The notes below the pieces were generated by a model. The model ran no database searches. It saw nothing but the letters and a program-made list of their open reading frames with translations, and was not told where the DNA came from. Shown one piece after another: positions 55,201 to 62,830 of a stretch of 64,000 nt of DNA. Source of the DNA: Puffinus mauretanicus. Its lineage: Eukaryota; Chordata; Aves; Procellariiformes; Procellariidae. A program made the translations under genes and the position numbers. Positions within the stretch are counted from its first letter, which is position 1. Each line of letters starts with the position of its first letter. The stretch spans positions 1,054,001 through 1,118,000 of the forward strand of contig JAJKFH010003762.1 in assembly GCA_023333565.1 (NCBI GenBank), given 5' to 3'.

Positions 55201-57922
55201 GGGTTTTCATCATCCACAGGCTGCACAGCAATCTTGACTGTGATTGGCACATGATGGACTCCATCACTCACTTCCAACTGGTAAGAATCACTGGCAAACT
55301 CATCGCCGCTGTGCTTGTAGGAGATGCGTCCATCAGCAATATCATCTAGCAAGAAAGATTCCCCTTGCACCATCAGACCCTCCTCCAGATAACGCAGATG
55401 GCCATGCTCCGGAGCTTGAGTTACAGTGAAGACAATCTGGTCTGCAGATGTGTCCTCATCTGTAGCATCCAGTTGATTGCTTGTGAGAAGAAAGCTGTTT
55501 CCCTCAAGCACAGTGAAGCCTGTATTGGTGATCTGAGGTGGCTGGTTGTCCACTGGCTGCAGGAAGAGAGTAAAGGTACCTTGTAGAGAATTGCCAGCTG
55601 AGTCCTCTACAAGGAATGTGAACTGAACCACCCGTGGTGTGATCCCCAGCTCCTGATCCGGGGGTCGATATGCCACCTTGTGGTGATTGACCTGGGCTTG
55701 GGTGAAACGTGTAATGGATGTCTCGGGACTGTCAGCCAACACAATCTCTCCAGTGACCACAGCGTGGTTCTCATCTGTGTCTGTTGGGGGTGTCAGTAAA
55801 GTGTACATCAGCTCCCTGTCATCCGTATCCAGGTCAGTGTACCGTAAATAGTGCTTCTCAAAGACAGTCAGTTGGTATTCCTGCACTGTCATCTGCAGGC
55901 TAGTATCTGGGTACAGTGCAGGTGGCAGGTTGTCTACTGGTTGGACTTTGACAGTGAGCACATGGTCCCCTGATCGGTTAGGGGGGTCGTTGTCATCCTG
56001 CAGCTGGAACACAATGCGGCCCATCACTGGGCTGGCGCTGTGAGGTCCCGTGTGCCTGAAGAACAGCCTCCCATCGAGGATGTCCTGCTGCAGCCAGTCA
56101 TTCACCACCCTCTCATACACATGTTCATCCTCCACAAAGTGCCAGGGGGAGGAAGAGGAGTCACTCTCCAACCCTGCTCCGCTCTCTTTGCTATCGTAAG
56201 ATGATGGTTGCTCTGCCTGACGCAGCAGCAGCTCACCAAAGTGGTGGGAGTGTAGTAGGGACACTGCGGAGTCCCCAACCAGGACAAATCGGATAGAGGC
56301 ATCATCAGAGTCAATGTCTGTGGCACTGAGGACAAAAGGTGAGATTTGGACAGTCTGGTGCTCACTCAGCACCAGCCCCGTATTTGCATTCAGCAGTGGT
56401 GGCTGATCATCATCAGGAGCAATGGCGATGGGGTACAGAAATTCGACCTGGTGCTGCCCATCTGCCATACGGAAAACGATGTTGTCACTGTAGCTGTGCT
56501 CACTGCCATCGTGCTGGTAAATCACCTGCCCTGCTGCTAACTCTGCAGCAGTGAAGTACTTGCGGCTGGGCGGTACACCAAGTACCTCGAGCTTCCCGTG
56601 TCGCAAGCCCCGTGTGACCCAGACCTTCACCTCTTTCAGATTGTCCTCATCACTGATCTCCAAGTTGCCAGACAGGGGCCGTGACTGGCCCTCAAAGAGC
56701 ATCAGCTGTGGGCCAGCCACACGATTGAAAGTGGCCACTGGGGCCAATGTGTTCATGGGCTTTACCAGAATCATGAAAGCAAAAGGCTCCGAGGAGGCAC
56801 CGTCAGGGTCCAGCACTTCCATTTCCACCTGGAAAAGCCGCTCCTGGTCCGAGTCCAGGGTAGGGGGCTGATAGGCAATCTTCAGCTCTCTCACCTCCTG
56901 CTGCGAGAAGGCAATGAGGGGGCGACTGGGGTCATCGGTGCTGAGCAGGAAGCCTTGCTGCTGCGGGTCACTGGGCCAGACAGAGGTGAGGTTGAAGATC
57001 AAGAGGTCCACGGGAGTCTCCAGATCCTCAGCAGCCAGCATGTCCAGGGTGAGGGCTGTGAGCGCAAACTGGTCCACCTCCATCATAAGCAGCGCCAGGA
57101 GGCTGGGCTTGGGTGGTGTGTTGTCGGCCCCTTCATGGATCCGCACCAGCACCTGGAAGTACTCCCGCTGCTCCGGGCCGGCGGCAGGCAGCACGGACAC
57201 CCGCGCCGGGATGCAGTCCCGGCCGGGGGAGGCGGTGGCCGCCGTGTGCTGGTAGCGGATCCCCGCTTGCAGCACGGCGGAGCAGTCTCCGCTGTAGCCG
57301 GCGGGCAGGGGCCGCCCCTCGGCGTCCAGCAGCCGCCCATAGGCGGGAAGGGGGCCGGCGCCAGCGGCCTCGGCGGGCAGCAGGGTGAGGTGGCAGCGCC
57401 GGCCGGGCTCGCCCTCGGGGAAGCCCAGCACTTGCCGTCCAGGGGGGCGCTGAGCCCCCGCAGCTCCTCCACGGGCAGGGGCAGGTTGCGGCCAAGCAGG
57501 CGCAGCTGCTGGAAGAGCACCTCCACCTCCAGCGTGAAGGGCACGACGAGGGTCCGGCGGGGCGAGTCGTAGCGGAGCTGGAGGTGCAGGCGGTACCGGC
57601 CGGGGCTGCGGGCCCCGAAGTGGGTGTAGGTGACCTGCCCGCGGGCGAAGGCGCAGGGGAAGCGCGGGGGATCCAGGGCGCCGGCGGGCTGCGGGCCCGG
57701 CCCGCTTCCCAGCACCGCCACAGCACACCTGTCCCCCGGCCGCACCCGCAGCACCAGGTCCGCCGCCGGGTCCAGCGAGACGGAGCGGCCGAGGGGGACG
57801 CGCAGCCCCCGCTTGGAGACCAGGATAGCGGCGGCACCGGGCTCCGCCGCCCCCCGCGCACTCAGGAGCCCGAGCAGCAGCAGCGCCGCCGCGGCCGGAA
57901 CCCCCCGGCGCCCCCCGGCCAT
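1094..57922 (-). CDS. FREM2: FREM2, FRAS1-related extracellular matrix protein 2 (exons 1-12; 3' part outside window)
   Basis: Spliced gene; joining the 12 exons gives about 2,323 residues. Seen directly: a signal peptide, 12 successive CSPG repeats with PVDN/PVDD-type linkers, then five Calx-beta domains, in one continuous phase after one inserted base in exon 1. Known of the family: FREM2 is a large type I membrane or shed extracellular protein that assembles with FRAS1 and FREM1 at the sublamina densa of embryonic basement membranes; its loss causes Fraser syndrome and cryptophthalmos phenotypes. The giant first exon, the lack of VWC/furin repeats (against FRAS1), five Calx-beta domains (against FREM1 and FREM3) and residue-level resemblance to recalled vertebrate FREM2 across the Calx-beta block support this paralogue. 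The missing C-terminus would hold the membrane segment and PDZ-binding tail. Oddity: a frame break at about residue 164. Confidence 0.96.
1592..1671. repeat. Imperfect 40-bp tandem duplication
   Basis: Two adjacent 40-base units, each beginning TGCTTCAGTGGCAAAG and ending GGGTCTG(C/T)A, start at 1592 and 1632 and differ at about five positions. They lie in intron 11. The divergence implies an older duplication than the one at 39280. Confidence 0.9.
2181..2293 (+). mobile_element. MIR-like ancient SINE relic
   Basis: Within intron 11, the words CTGGGAGACAGGGGACCTGG, CCACCACTGGCAACTCCTTG and CTGTATGTGCTTAGGGTAAG follow one another in the order and spacing of the core and 3' parts of the MIR SINE consensus (gagacctgggttc / gccactaac / ctgtgtgaccttgggcaagtcac). 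It is diverged and short. A repeat-library search would settle it. Confidence 0.5.
2782..2964 (-). CDS. FREM2: FREM2 exon 11: Calx-beta 5, first two thirds
   Basis: This 183-bp exon has acceptor catctag and donor GAAG|GTAAGG, phase 1 to 1. It encodes residues about 2219-2279: [60 protein letters not shown]. The DGSA..GEDY loop is the calcium-loop signature of Calx-beta domains. Confidence 0.95.
3447..3479. repeat. Poly(T) tract
   Basis: A run of 32 T broken by a single C at 3453, in intron 10. No recognisable retroposon body is attached on either side. Confidence 0.95.
3668..3713. repeat. AT-rich (TAA)n-type microsatellite
   Basis: Degenerate repeats of AATAATAT/TAATAA in intron 10, ending about 130 bases from the exon 10 donor. 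Confidence 0.85.
3841..4005 (-). CDS. FREM2: FREM2 exon 10: Calx-beta 4, last third
   Basis: This 165-bp exon has acceptor ttctgcag and donor GACA|GTGCGT (a less common +3/+4), phase 1 to 1. It encodes residues about 2164-2218: [40 protein letters not shown] and the closing [12 protein letters not shown]. It has the expected EDD..YEE.EEF acidic strand, with an unusually long Glu run. Confidence 0.93.
4006..4602 (-). other. FREM2: FREM2 intron 9
   Basis: Short intron of 597 bases. No repeat or gene recognised. Confidence 0.9.
4603..4800 (-). CDS. FREM2: FREM2 exon 9: Calx-beta 4, first two thirds
   Basis: This 198-bp exon has acceptor gttgtcag and donor CAG|GTAAGA, phase 1 to 1. It encodes residues about 2098-2163: [60 protein letters not shown] and FLP. 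Unlike in domains 1-3, the exon runs past the DY loop before the intron interrupts the domain. Confidence 0.95.
4801..5965 (-). other. FREM2: FREM2 intron 8
   Basis: AT-rich intron of about 1.2 kb. No repeat or gene recognised. Confidence 0.9.
5966..6175 (-). CDS. FREM2: FREM2 exon 8: Calx-beta 3, second half
   Basis: This 210-bp exon has acceptor cccaaacag and donor T|GTAAGT, phase 1 to 1. It encodes residues about 2028-2097: [60 protein letters not shown], ending in INDTVTD. The DY loop, the ILDD acidic strand and the FELVL strand are those of a Calx-beta domain. Confidence 0.95.
6176..8384 (-). other. FREM2: FREM2 intron 7
   Basis: About 2.2 kb of AT-rich DNA with a short (CA)n run near 6340. 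No gene or mobile element recognised. Confidence 0.9.
8385..8534 (-). CDS. FREM2: FREM2 exon 7: Calx-beta 3, first half
   Basis: This 150-bp exon has acceptor gtttttag and donor G|GTGAGT, phase 1 to 1. It encodes residues about 1978-2027: [20 protein letters not shown], then [20 protein letters not shown] and [10 protein letters not shown]. It is the first half of the third Calx-beta domain, followed directly in the mRNA by AGVDYVG of exon 8. Confidence 0.95.
8535..17447 (-). other. FREM2: FREM2 intron 6
   Basis: 8.9 kb of AT-rich DNA. It contains the 22-bp AT palindrome (11242), several A or T runs (for example near 9082, 11651 and 12351), a C/T-rich patch near 10755-10785, a (GAG)n patch near 10860 and a TATATA tract near 16110. 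Open frames here are short and unlike known proteins. No mobile element recognised by eye. Confidence 0.85.
11242..11263. repeat. 22-bp perfect AT palindrome
   Basis: The sequence of A, four T, six A, six T, four A and T is its own reverse complement, in intron 6. It could form a short cruciform; no function is implied. Confidence 0.9.
17448..17699 (-). CDS. FREM2: FREM2 exon 6: Calx-beta 2, second half
   Basis: This 252-bp exon has acceptor cctcatag and donor G|GTGAGT, phase 1 to 1. It encodes residues about 1894-1977: [48 protein letters not shown] and a closing [10 protein letters not shown]. The IDD..YEEDETF stretch is the classic acidic strand of a Calx-beta domain. Confidence 0.95.
18578..18815 (+). 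mobile_element. CR1 LINE fragment (reverse-transcriptase palm piece joined to the 3' UTR)
   Basis: A short CR1 relic in intron 5, antisense to FREM2. The first about 120 bases resemble the coding segment for NWLDGxAQRVVVNG...PVTSGVPQ in mutated form. The rest (from about 18700) resembles the CR1 3' end: AGCAACCTTGTC, then GAGACCTCTCAAGGTCCC, TTTAACCC and a terminal ATTCTGA. More than a kilobase of the family sequence is missing between the two parts. Boundaries are approximate. Confidence 0.75.
20407..20454. repeat. (AC/TA)n microsatellite
   Basis: Alternating purine-pyrimidine tract (ACATACATGTATACACATAT followed by TGCGTGCACACACACACAC) in intron 5, about 190 bases from the exon 5 donor. 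Confidence 0.9.
20643..20768 (-). CDS. FREM2: FREM2 exon 5: Calx-beta 2, first half
   Basis: This 126-bp exon has acceptor ttcctcag and donor CAAG|GTATGT, phase 1 to 1. It encodes residues about 1852-1893: [40 protein letters not shown]. The pattern Y.V.E..G...IPV.R.GD is the N-terminal half of a Calx-beta domain. It lies only 247 bp from exon 4. Confidence 0.94.
20769..21015 (-). other. FREM2: FREM2 intron 4
   Basis: At 247 bases this is the shortest intron seen here. It separates Calx-beta domain 1 from domain 2. It holds nothing beyond splice signals. Confidence 0.92.
21016..21246 (-). CDS. FREM2: FREM2 exon 4: Calx-beta 1, second half
   Basis: This 231-bp exon has acceptor tatgcag and donor G|GTATGA, phase 1 to 1. 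It encodes residues about 1775-1851: [43 protein letters not shown] and [10 protein letters not shown]. These are the DGTA..DF loop, the ETF strand and the closing acidic strand typical of Calx-beta domains. Confidence 0.95.
21247..23825 (-). other. FREM2: FREM2 intron 3
   Basis: 2.6 kb interrupting Calx-beta domain 1, with a poly(A) tract at 21733. Open frames at 21005-21295 and 22002-22294 on the plus strand are incidental. No mobile element recognised. Confidence 0.88.
21733..21753. repeat. Poly(A) tract
   Basis: Run of 21 A in intron 3. No retroposon body is recognised upstream. Confidence 0.95.
23826..23972 (-). CDS. FREM2: FREM2 exon 3: Calx-beta 1, first half
   Basis: This 147-bp exon has acceptor gactcag and donor A|GTAAGT, phase 1 to 1. 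It encodes residues about 1726-1774, including [20 protein letters not shown] and the strand ending [12 protein letters not shown]. This is the linker after CSPG 12 and the N-terminal half of the first Calx-beta domain. The preceding intron is 27 kb. Confidence 0.93.
33828..34389 (-). mobile_element. Solo LTR of an avian endogenous retrovirus (ERVL/ERVK-like)
   Basis: A 562-bp element with termini TGTCCTGG...CATGACA on the minus strand, inside intron 2 and in the same orientation as FREM2. It has the usual TG...CA ends and is flanked by CCGAG and CTGAG, a probable 5-bp target-site duplication with one mismatch. On the minus strand a cAMP-response-like palindrome TGACGTCA (34126-34133) sits just upstream of a TATAAAA box (34112-34118), and an ATTAAA poly(A)-like signal lies at 33957-33962. 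This gives a U3-R-U5 layout. No gag, pol or env is present beside it, so it is a solo LTR left by recombination. The termini and internal words resemble LTRs common in bird genomes; a 5-bp duplication would favour ERVL. Confidence 0.85.
39280..39346. repeat. Perfect 34-bp-period tandem duplication
   Basis: Two copies of a 33-base unit beginning TCTATGTACAAAGAAATGTG and ending CCTTAAACCCTGC start at 39280 and 39314 and are identical over the whole unit. Perfect identity in neutral-looking intron 2 DNA points to a recent duplication. Confidence 0.95.
43639..43667. repeat. (AAAAT)n microsatellite
   Basis: Three to four copies of AAAAT followed by an A run, in intron 2. Confidence 0.9.
46250..47775 (-). 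mobile_element. CR1 LINE, 5'-truncated and internally deleted (dead copy)
   Basis: A non-LTR retrotransposon of the avian CR1 family inserted in intron 2 in the same orientation as FREM2. Read on the minus strand it encodes the linker before the reverse transcriptase ([40 protein letters not shown]), the fingers ([20 protein letters not shown]), then after a gap the C-terminal part ([39 protein letters not shown]). The palm with the catalytic FADD motif is missing between VTHLV and EEWLESC (junction about 46935-46970), roughly 150 codons compared with the family. There is also a TAG nonsense codon at 47231-47233 and a frame change at the junction. The 3' end shows the CR1-type ATTCTATGA tail once. 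The endonuclease domain is absent, as in most CR1 copies. The right boundary is approximate. Confidence 0.92.
50849..50938 (-). CDS. FREM2: FREM2 exon 2: end of CSPG repeat 12
   Basis: This 90-bp exon is bounded by acceptor ttcttag and donor G|GTAAGA. It enters and leaves in phase 1. It encodes [20 protein letters not shown] and ends FYFSIEDN, the second half of the twelfth CSPG repeat (residues about 1696-1725), with one NAT glycosylation sequon. It is too short to stand out as an open frame and was placed by splice sites and family resemblance. Confidence 0.93.
50939..52837 (-). other. FREM2: FREM2 intron 1
   Basis: 1.9 kb splitting CSPG repeat 12. A 117-codon plus-strand open frame at 51217-51570 is AT-rich and not gene-like. 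No repeat or mobile element recognised. Confidence 0.9.
52838..57922 (-). CDS. FREM2: FREM2 exon 1 (coding part): signal peptide, N-terminal region, CSPG repeats 1-12 (most of 12)
   Basis: The start at 57922 is chosen because it has G at -3 and +4 and is followed by a signal peptide: basic MAGGRRG, then a Leu/Ala-rich core to about residue 25. Residues 30-267 are the unique N-terminal region. CSPG repeats begin at about residue 268 (NTPPKPS) and run to the exon end at about residue 1695, each near 110-150 residues with D-D/E acidic loops, HxxGE/HDGSE-type motifs and proline-rich linkers. Several NxS/T sequons are visible. The reading frame is broken near 57431: the frame before it carries the signal peptide and the frame after it carries all CSPG repeats. 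The donor is CAAG|GTTGGT, a weak match, but the join to exon 2 (FMQ-ADIDEMK) fits the family. Exon 1 of FREM2 is known to be this large. Confidence 0.95.
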
Positions 57923-58490
57923 GGCCCGGCTCCTGCGGGGCGCCCCGCGCTCTGCGCCGCCCCCCGCCCCGCCGCGGCTACTAAAGGGCCGGGGCACCGC
58001 CCCGGGGTTGGGGAGGGGGAGAAGGGCCCTCCCCCAGCGCTGCAGCGGGGGCCACCGCCCCCAGCTGGGGCTCGGGGCCGGGAGGTGCCCGTACGCCGGG
58101 CGCGGAGGCAAGGTGCGGCGAAATGCCCGAGCGACCCGCGTCGGGCTGCCCAGCCGGAGCGGTGCCAGGGGAGCAGCAAGCCCGGCCCTGCCCCCGGACC
58201 CCCTCCCGGCGTAGGCACGGTCGCAGCCTCGCTCCCTCGGGCAGTGCGACAGCGAGAGGATGCAGCCAGGTTAAGGGCGGAAAATAAGGAGAGGTAGATG
58301 AGGCAGGAGAGCGGGAGCGAGCAGGAAGGAGGAGCGAAGCAGAGTCGGGGAGATAGAGGCAGAGGGGAGCAGGCACTTAAGGCGGCCGGCGGCAGCCGGG
58401 CAGGCTCGGCCGAGCCTTCCCGAGTGGGGACAGGGCTCGTCTCGCTGCCGGGGTAGAGGAGCCCGCACGGGCTACTGCAAGTGCCTGCCC
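57120..58490 (-). promoter_or_regulatory. FREM2: CpG island over FREM2 promoter, 5' leader and start of exon 1
   Basis: A sharply bounded GC- and CpG-rich block in otherwise AT-rich DNA. It covers the first 800 bases of coding sequence and about 570 bases upstream of the start codon. GC-box-like GGGCGG words occur (for example near 58265). No convincing TATA box is seen in the expected orientation, consistent with a CpG-island promoter with dispersed initiation. The exact transcription start cannot be read from sequence alone. Confidence 0.75.
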
Positions 58491-60861
58491 GCCAGCAACT
58501 ACCCAGCTGAAAAACCGAAATACAAGTTTCCTCTCGAGAGGGAAGCAAATTCAGTGTGGAGAGGAGCAGACGCAGAATTTCAAAGCCAACACGACCATCC
58601 CTTCGTGCTCTAGAAAGGGCTATTGATATTTCATCTTTTCGTACAGACAGATGTTTCCTCCCCTTCACCCCCAAACTTGGCATACAGTTCGTGCTATGCG
58701 CAGACAGCAGAGGGAGGGGAAGGGGGAAATCAGCAAAACCACGCTGACTTTCAGATGTTTGCTTACTGCGCAGCAATTCCTCACAGCTAGAAAAATGAAA
58801 GCAGCCTAGGCAGTTCCCACTTTGCTCGGGACCATTCCTACTCAGTTTCATTTGCAGGTGCTCAGTCCTTGCTCAGGCTCTTGGCCGAGGACAGCAGATA
58901 AAAATGCTACTGGATTTTAAAAAACAAGGTTTCTGCCGGAATTACTACTGCAGTTTTTAATATTTTTGACATTTAGCCTACTATTTCATTAAAGGGATAA
59001 GTTGCTTAAAGCTTTATTTACTGTTTATGATTTTTTTTCAAATTTTTCAGGAAAATATCAGCAACTTACTGAGTCCCACTGTGCGTGAAGATTAATTGCT
59101 TACCCACTCTTGACTACCACAAAATAGGATTGGGCTTTTCATTCTTAAGTGTTTTGCTTGTGTTCTGGTATCTTTATTAATAACAACACATATTTGAAAA
59201 TAAAGTGTATAGGGAGACCAAGTACACTTCTCTGGTTTAGTACAAGGTTTATACAATAATTTCCTATTAGTTTATAAATAGCTTTTTTTTTAAGCATAAG
59301 GACTTTCTCATACATAAGTTTCCATGTACACTAGACAGCAGTTCTCTACTCTGTGGAAGTGTTCTCTGGAGTGAGGACTGAGCCCCTGGTGTGGTTGACA
59401 TTAACAAACTTTTACTGGGACTTGTCCTTTCAGGAACCTAAATATGTCCAGCTTATCTTCCTCAACCCAACAGGATCTTTCTGGGCAAATACAACTGGAC
59501 TAATCAGTAACAAAGGCATTGCTGAATAATCACTTACAGATAGAAAGGGGTTTTCTGTTCTTGATAGATTCAAAGCCGTTACGCCAAGTTCTGTTCTTTG
59601 GTAGAACAGTGTAACCAATAACCCAAGTTACCCACTGAAACCTGTGTGTACACCTGCATACATACACAAGCATGCAAAGTTCACAAAACTTGCATTTTTT
59701 CCACCCTTAATCAAATCTAGACATTTGTTCTATAAGGAACAGTGCCAGTACACAAGTTCTGTGTAAAACTCAAAGATTGTATGCTATTTCCATCAAGTTT
59801 CCTGGAAGGTAAGACAAATCTTCCTATTAAAATAAATGGAATGAGAAATATGTTCAATTACAATTTTTATCTCAAGAGTGTGTTGGGCAGGAAAAATTGA
59901 GGAATTGCTTTCCCACGTATTTGTGCTCAACCTGCTTCTATCTTTCAGATTGTTGTGAGGTAGTATGATTTATCAGAAATATGAATGTACATCAGAAAAA
60001 AGTAGATGATATATTATGAAGTTATGGAAACCTGACATTAAAGTGTTGACAAACTAAATCCAAACCGCATGCAATGGTTCTGACTGCCTTGCTCATACCT
60101 ATTCTTGATTTTGTGCACTGTACAAGAACTGTTTTCTCCTCTTTCTGTTTCACTGGCTTTTAAAATACTTCATCTTTCTTATGTCACTGAAGCCCAGTCC
60201 TATAAGCATGTAGACATAGGTGCTCATATTACATTTTAAAATTGGTGGAAATGCTTTCATATATATTTGCAGAAAAGGAGTATTTGTTTTTCCAGCTCTT
60301 CGGACCTGATTCAAAGCCCTCTAAATCCTGCAATCACCTTTCAGTTGACTTGGATGGGCTTTGGATCAATGTTAGTTATACAAGATATTTAGAATCAAGT
60401 TCGAAGAACTGTTAAAACAAAATTTTACTTGCTCAAGTAGCTTCATTATGCCTCAAACACAGCCGAGTAGCTTCCTTCCTACAGTCATATTCCAGCTAAA
60501 AAAAAAAACCAAAACCATTGTATTCCAATATTAAAGCAAGTTATGACTAATGGTAGAGATCAGACAGTCAATAACACATGGATGCTTGATATCAGTGAAA
60601 GATTCTAGAGATCTTGATTTATCACCGTGTTAAGTCCAGTGTTATGGTAGCATAACTACAACTAAAAAATGGAAGTTGCCCATTTTTCCTCTATGTTCTA
60701 CATATCTTTTATTAATACTCCTGACCCCGAACTAGTCTCAAGAACATTTCTGTTCTACATTCACATACGAGCATAAAGCATTCATAGCTAGGAGACATTC
60801 CAAACCTTGGTGCAGCACAACATACACAGCGAGGTCCTCAAGTTCTAAGTCTGGGTCATTT

Positions 60862-60884
60862 AAAAAAAAAAAAAAAAAAAAAAA
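60862..60884. repeat. Poly(A) tract
   Basis: Run of 23 A upstream of FREM2, with no identifiable retroposon attached. Confidence 0.95.
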
Positions 60885-62418
60885 GGAAAGCAAAATAGTT
60901 GCTTAGAGGGTTCATTGAGCTGGAAAAGAAAATCTCCACCTGTTCCGTTAAAAACCAGTGTATCTTAGTTTAAGTGTTTTGCTAACAAATTGTGTTTTAA
61001 AAAGTGAAGTTAAGGAACTCCTTGCAAGTGTTCCCTTCTGAATCAAAATTTTTCTTAAAATCACACAATTGATTTTGGATACACAAGCACTGATGCACAT
61101 GTTAACCTCTAGTAACCAAATAAGTTGAGCCAATCTGACAGTTCACTGTAACAACCCTCTGATGTGTTGGGAGTTAAGATTTGAGAGCCAATTACCATGG
61201 AAATTATGACCTGCAGCCCGAAACAGCAGACAGATTTTCCACAGAACTAGACTTACAAAAATCACACCAAGATCATTTTTCACAGTCACACAAATATAGA
61301 TAAAATTGCAACCAGAAAGATGTTTGAGTGAATATTTGCTACATACATGATGTGTGAGCACTTTAAAAACAGACAACATGTCTTCCAAAAACTCCTTCTG
61401 ATGGTTAGGTTATTTCTCATGCTTAACAGTGAGCATTACAAGCAAGTCTTAACAAACATCTGTTAAGTGTGTGGAAACATACAGAGATACAACAATAGAT
61501 TGAGATTTTTGCTTACCTTGGAATTTGTTGCCCAGTTGCCTCTGAATTCACTATTGGTTGTACGGCTTCAGCTTACTCCAGTTTAAGTCTCCCGTCTTAC
61601 TGTCTGGACCCTTCGGTGGTTTGGAAGTCCTTTCCATTTAGCTTGGTTTCAAGTTTTCAAATTAAAAAACCAAACCAAAACAAAAAACAAAAACCCAAGA
61701 GAATACTCAGCTACTAGCGCTAGTCCATCTTTTTGTATATCGCATCTTGAAGTGAGTAAGAGGAAGTGTTTTCTTGGATTGATCTTGGAAACACTAGTTG
61801 GAGGAAAGGGACTCTTGAAGGTATTCAAATCGAAAAACATGAATGAATCTGAAAAAAATAATCAAAGCGTAAAAATAAGTAATTTATTGAATTAACCTAA
61901 TGAATACAATTATTTTGCTAAGTGCATAACTACATCTGCTTTGTTTTTCTTTTAATATATTTGTTTCATTTGGGAATGGCAGCATGAGATGCAGCAATCA
62001 GCAAATGAGACATCAGTCCCCCACCCTGGAAGTAATTAGATCTTAATTCCATAGTAGTAATGTCAGTCAGACACTGCTTTGTGAGGCTGAGCGTACTAGT
62101 GCTACCTCCACTTAACATGCTTTTCATAACAATAAAAGTCAGCAAGGGCTCCCTTTAAAAAAAAAATCTACCTTATGCAGATGAGATGCACTGGTTTGGA
62201 AGTGTCAGGATCCTGCCCCCTATCTTATGAGGGCTTTTGCTGTGTGATCTACCTTTCTTCTGCCCGCACACCAGGTGCCAAACACCCCTGTTCAGAGGCT
62301 GAGTAGGGCAGCAATCCCTGGCACTGCACAGGTGGCATTTCTGCATGCATACTTGCATTCATCTGCATGCTACCTTTGCATTTCATACAGGGCTTTGTCC
62401 CGTCGTCATGTCCGTGTT

Positions 62419-62431
62419 CCCCCCCCCCCCC
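62419..62431. repeat. Poly(C) tract
   Basis: Run of 13 C upstream of FREM2. Such runs are prone to length errors in sequencing. Confidence 0.95.
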
Positions 62432-62777
62432 AATTAATGTAGTTCCAACACTATCTGTCATGTTTCTCTTCAAGAGAAGAGAAAAACTATCATAAGGCAT
62501 CACATGATGTTAGGACATACTAAGCTATACTGTATCATGCCATAGGGTCTAACTGGGTGAATGAATGAGAGCAAGCATGTACCTGCACTTTCAGGCAGCA
62601 GACCTGCTGCGCTTTACAGCTCACAGGGAGCCAAGTACCGAAGAAGAAAATAGAGTGGATCTGCAAGATCTCATACTATGAAATACGTACACCTGTTCTG
62701 GTAAAACAAGATGTTGAAGTGCTTCTGCCGTACCTTCTGCAATGCTCTCTATGGGAACAGTTGTCCTGATCAGCTGT

Positions 62778-62830
62778 CTATGTGTGTATAGATAAACGTG
62801 GGTGTGTACGTGTGTGTATATACACGTACA
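62778..62830. repeat. (TG/TA)n microsatellite
   Basis: Degenerate TGTGTGTATA/GTGTGTACGTGTGTGTATAT alternating tract in the upstream region, ending in the near-palindrome GTATATACACGTAC. Confidence 0.85.

Noticed and set aside
57083..58111. In-frame N-terminal extension of FREM2 starting at 58111 (63 residues before MAGGRRG)
   Set aside because: It would bury the signal peptide. The extension is Pro/Arg/Gly-rich translation of CpG-island DNA, while the start at 57922 has a good initiation context directly before a signal sequence.
56955..58297. Long plus-strand open frames opposite FREM2 exon 1 and its promoter
   Set aside because: They are antisense shadows of GC-rich coding sequence, with Arg/Gly/Ala/Pro-biased translation and no domain.
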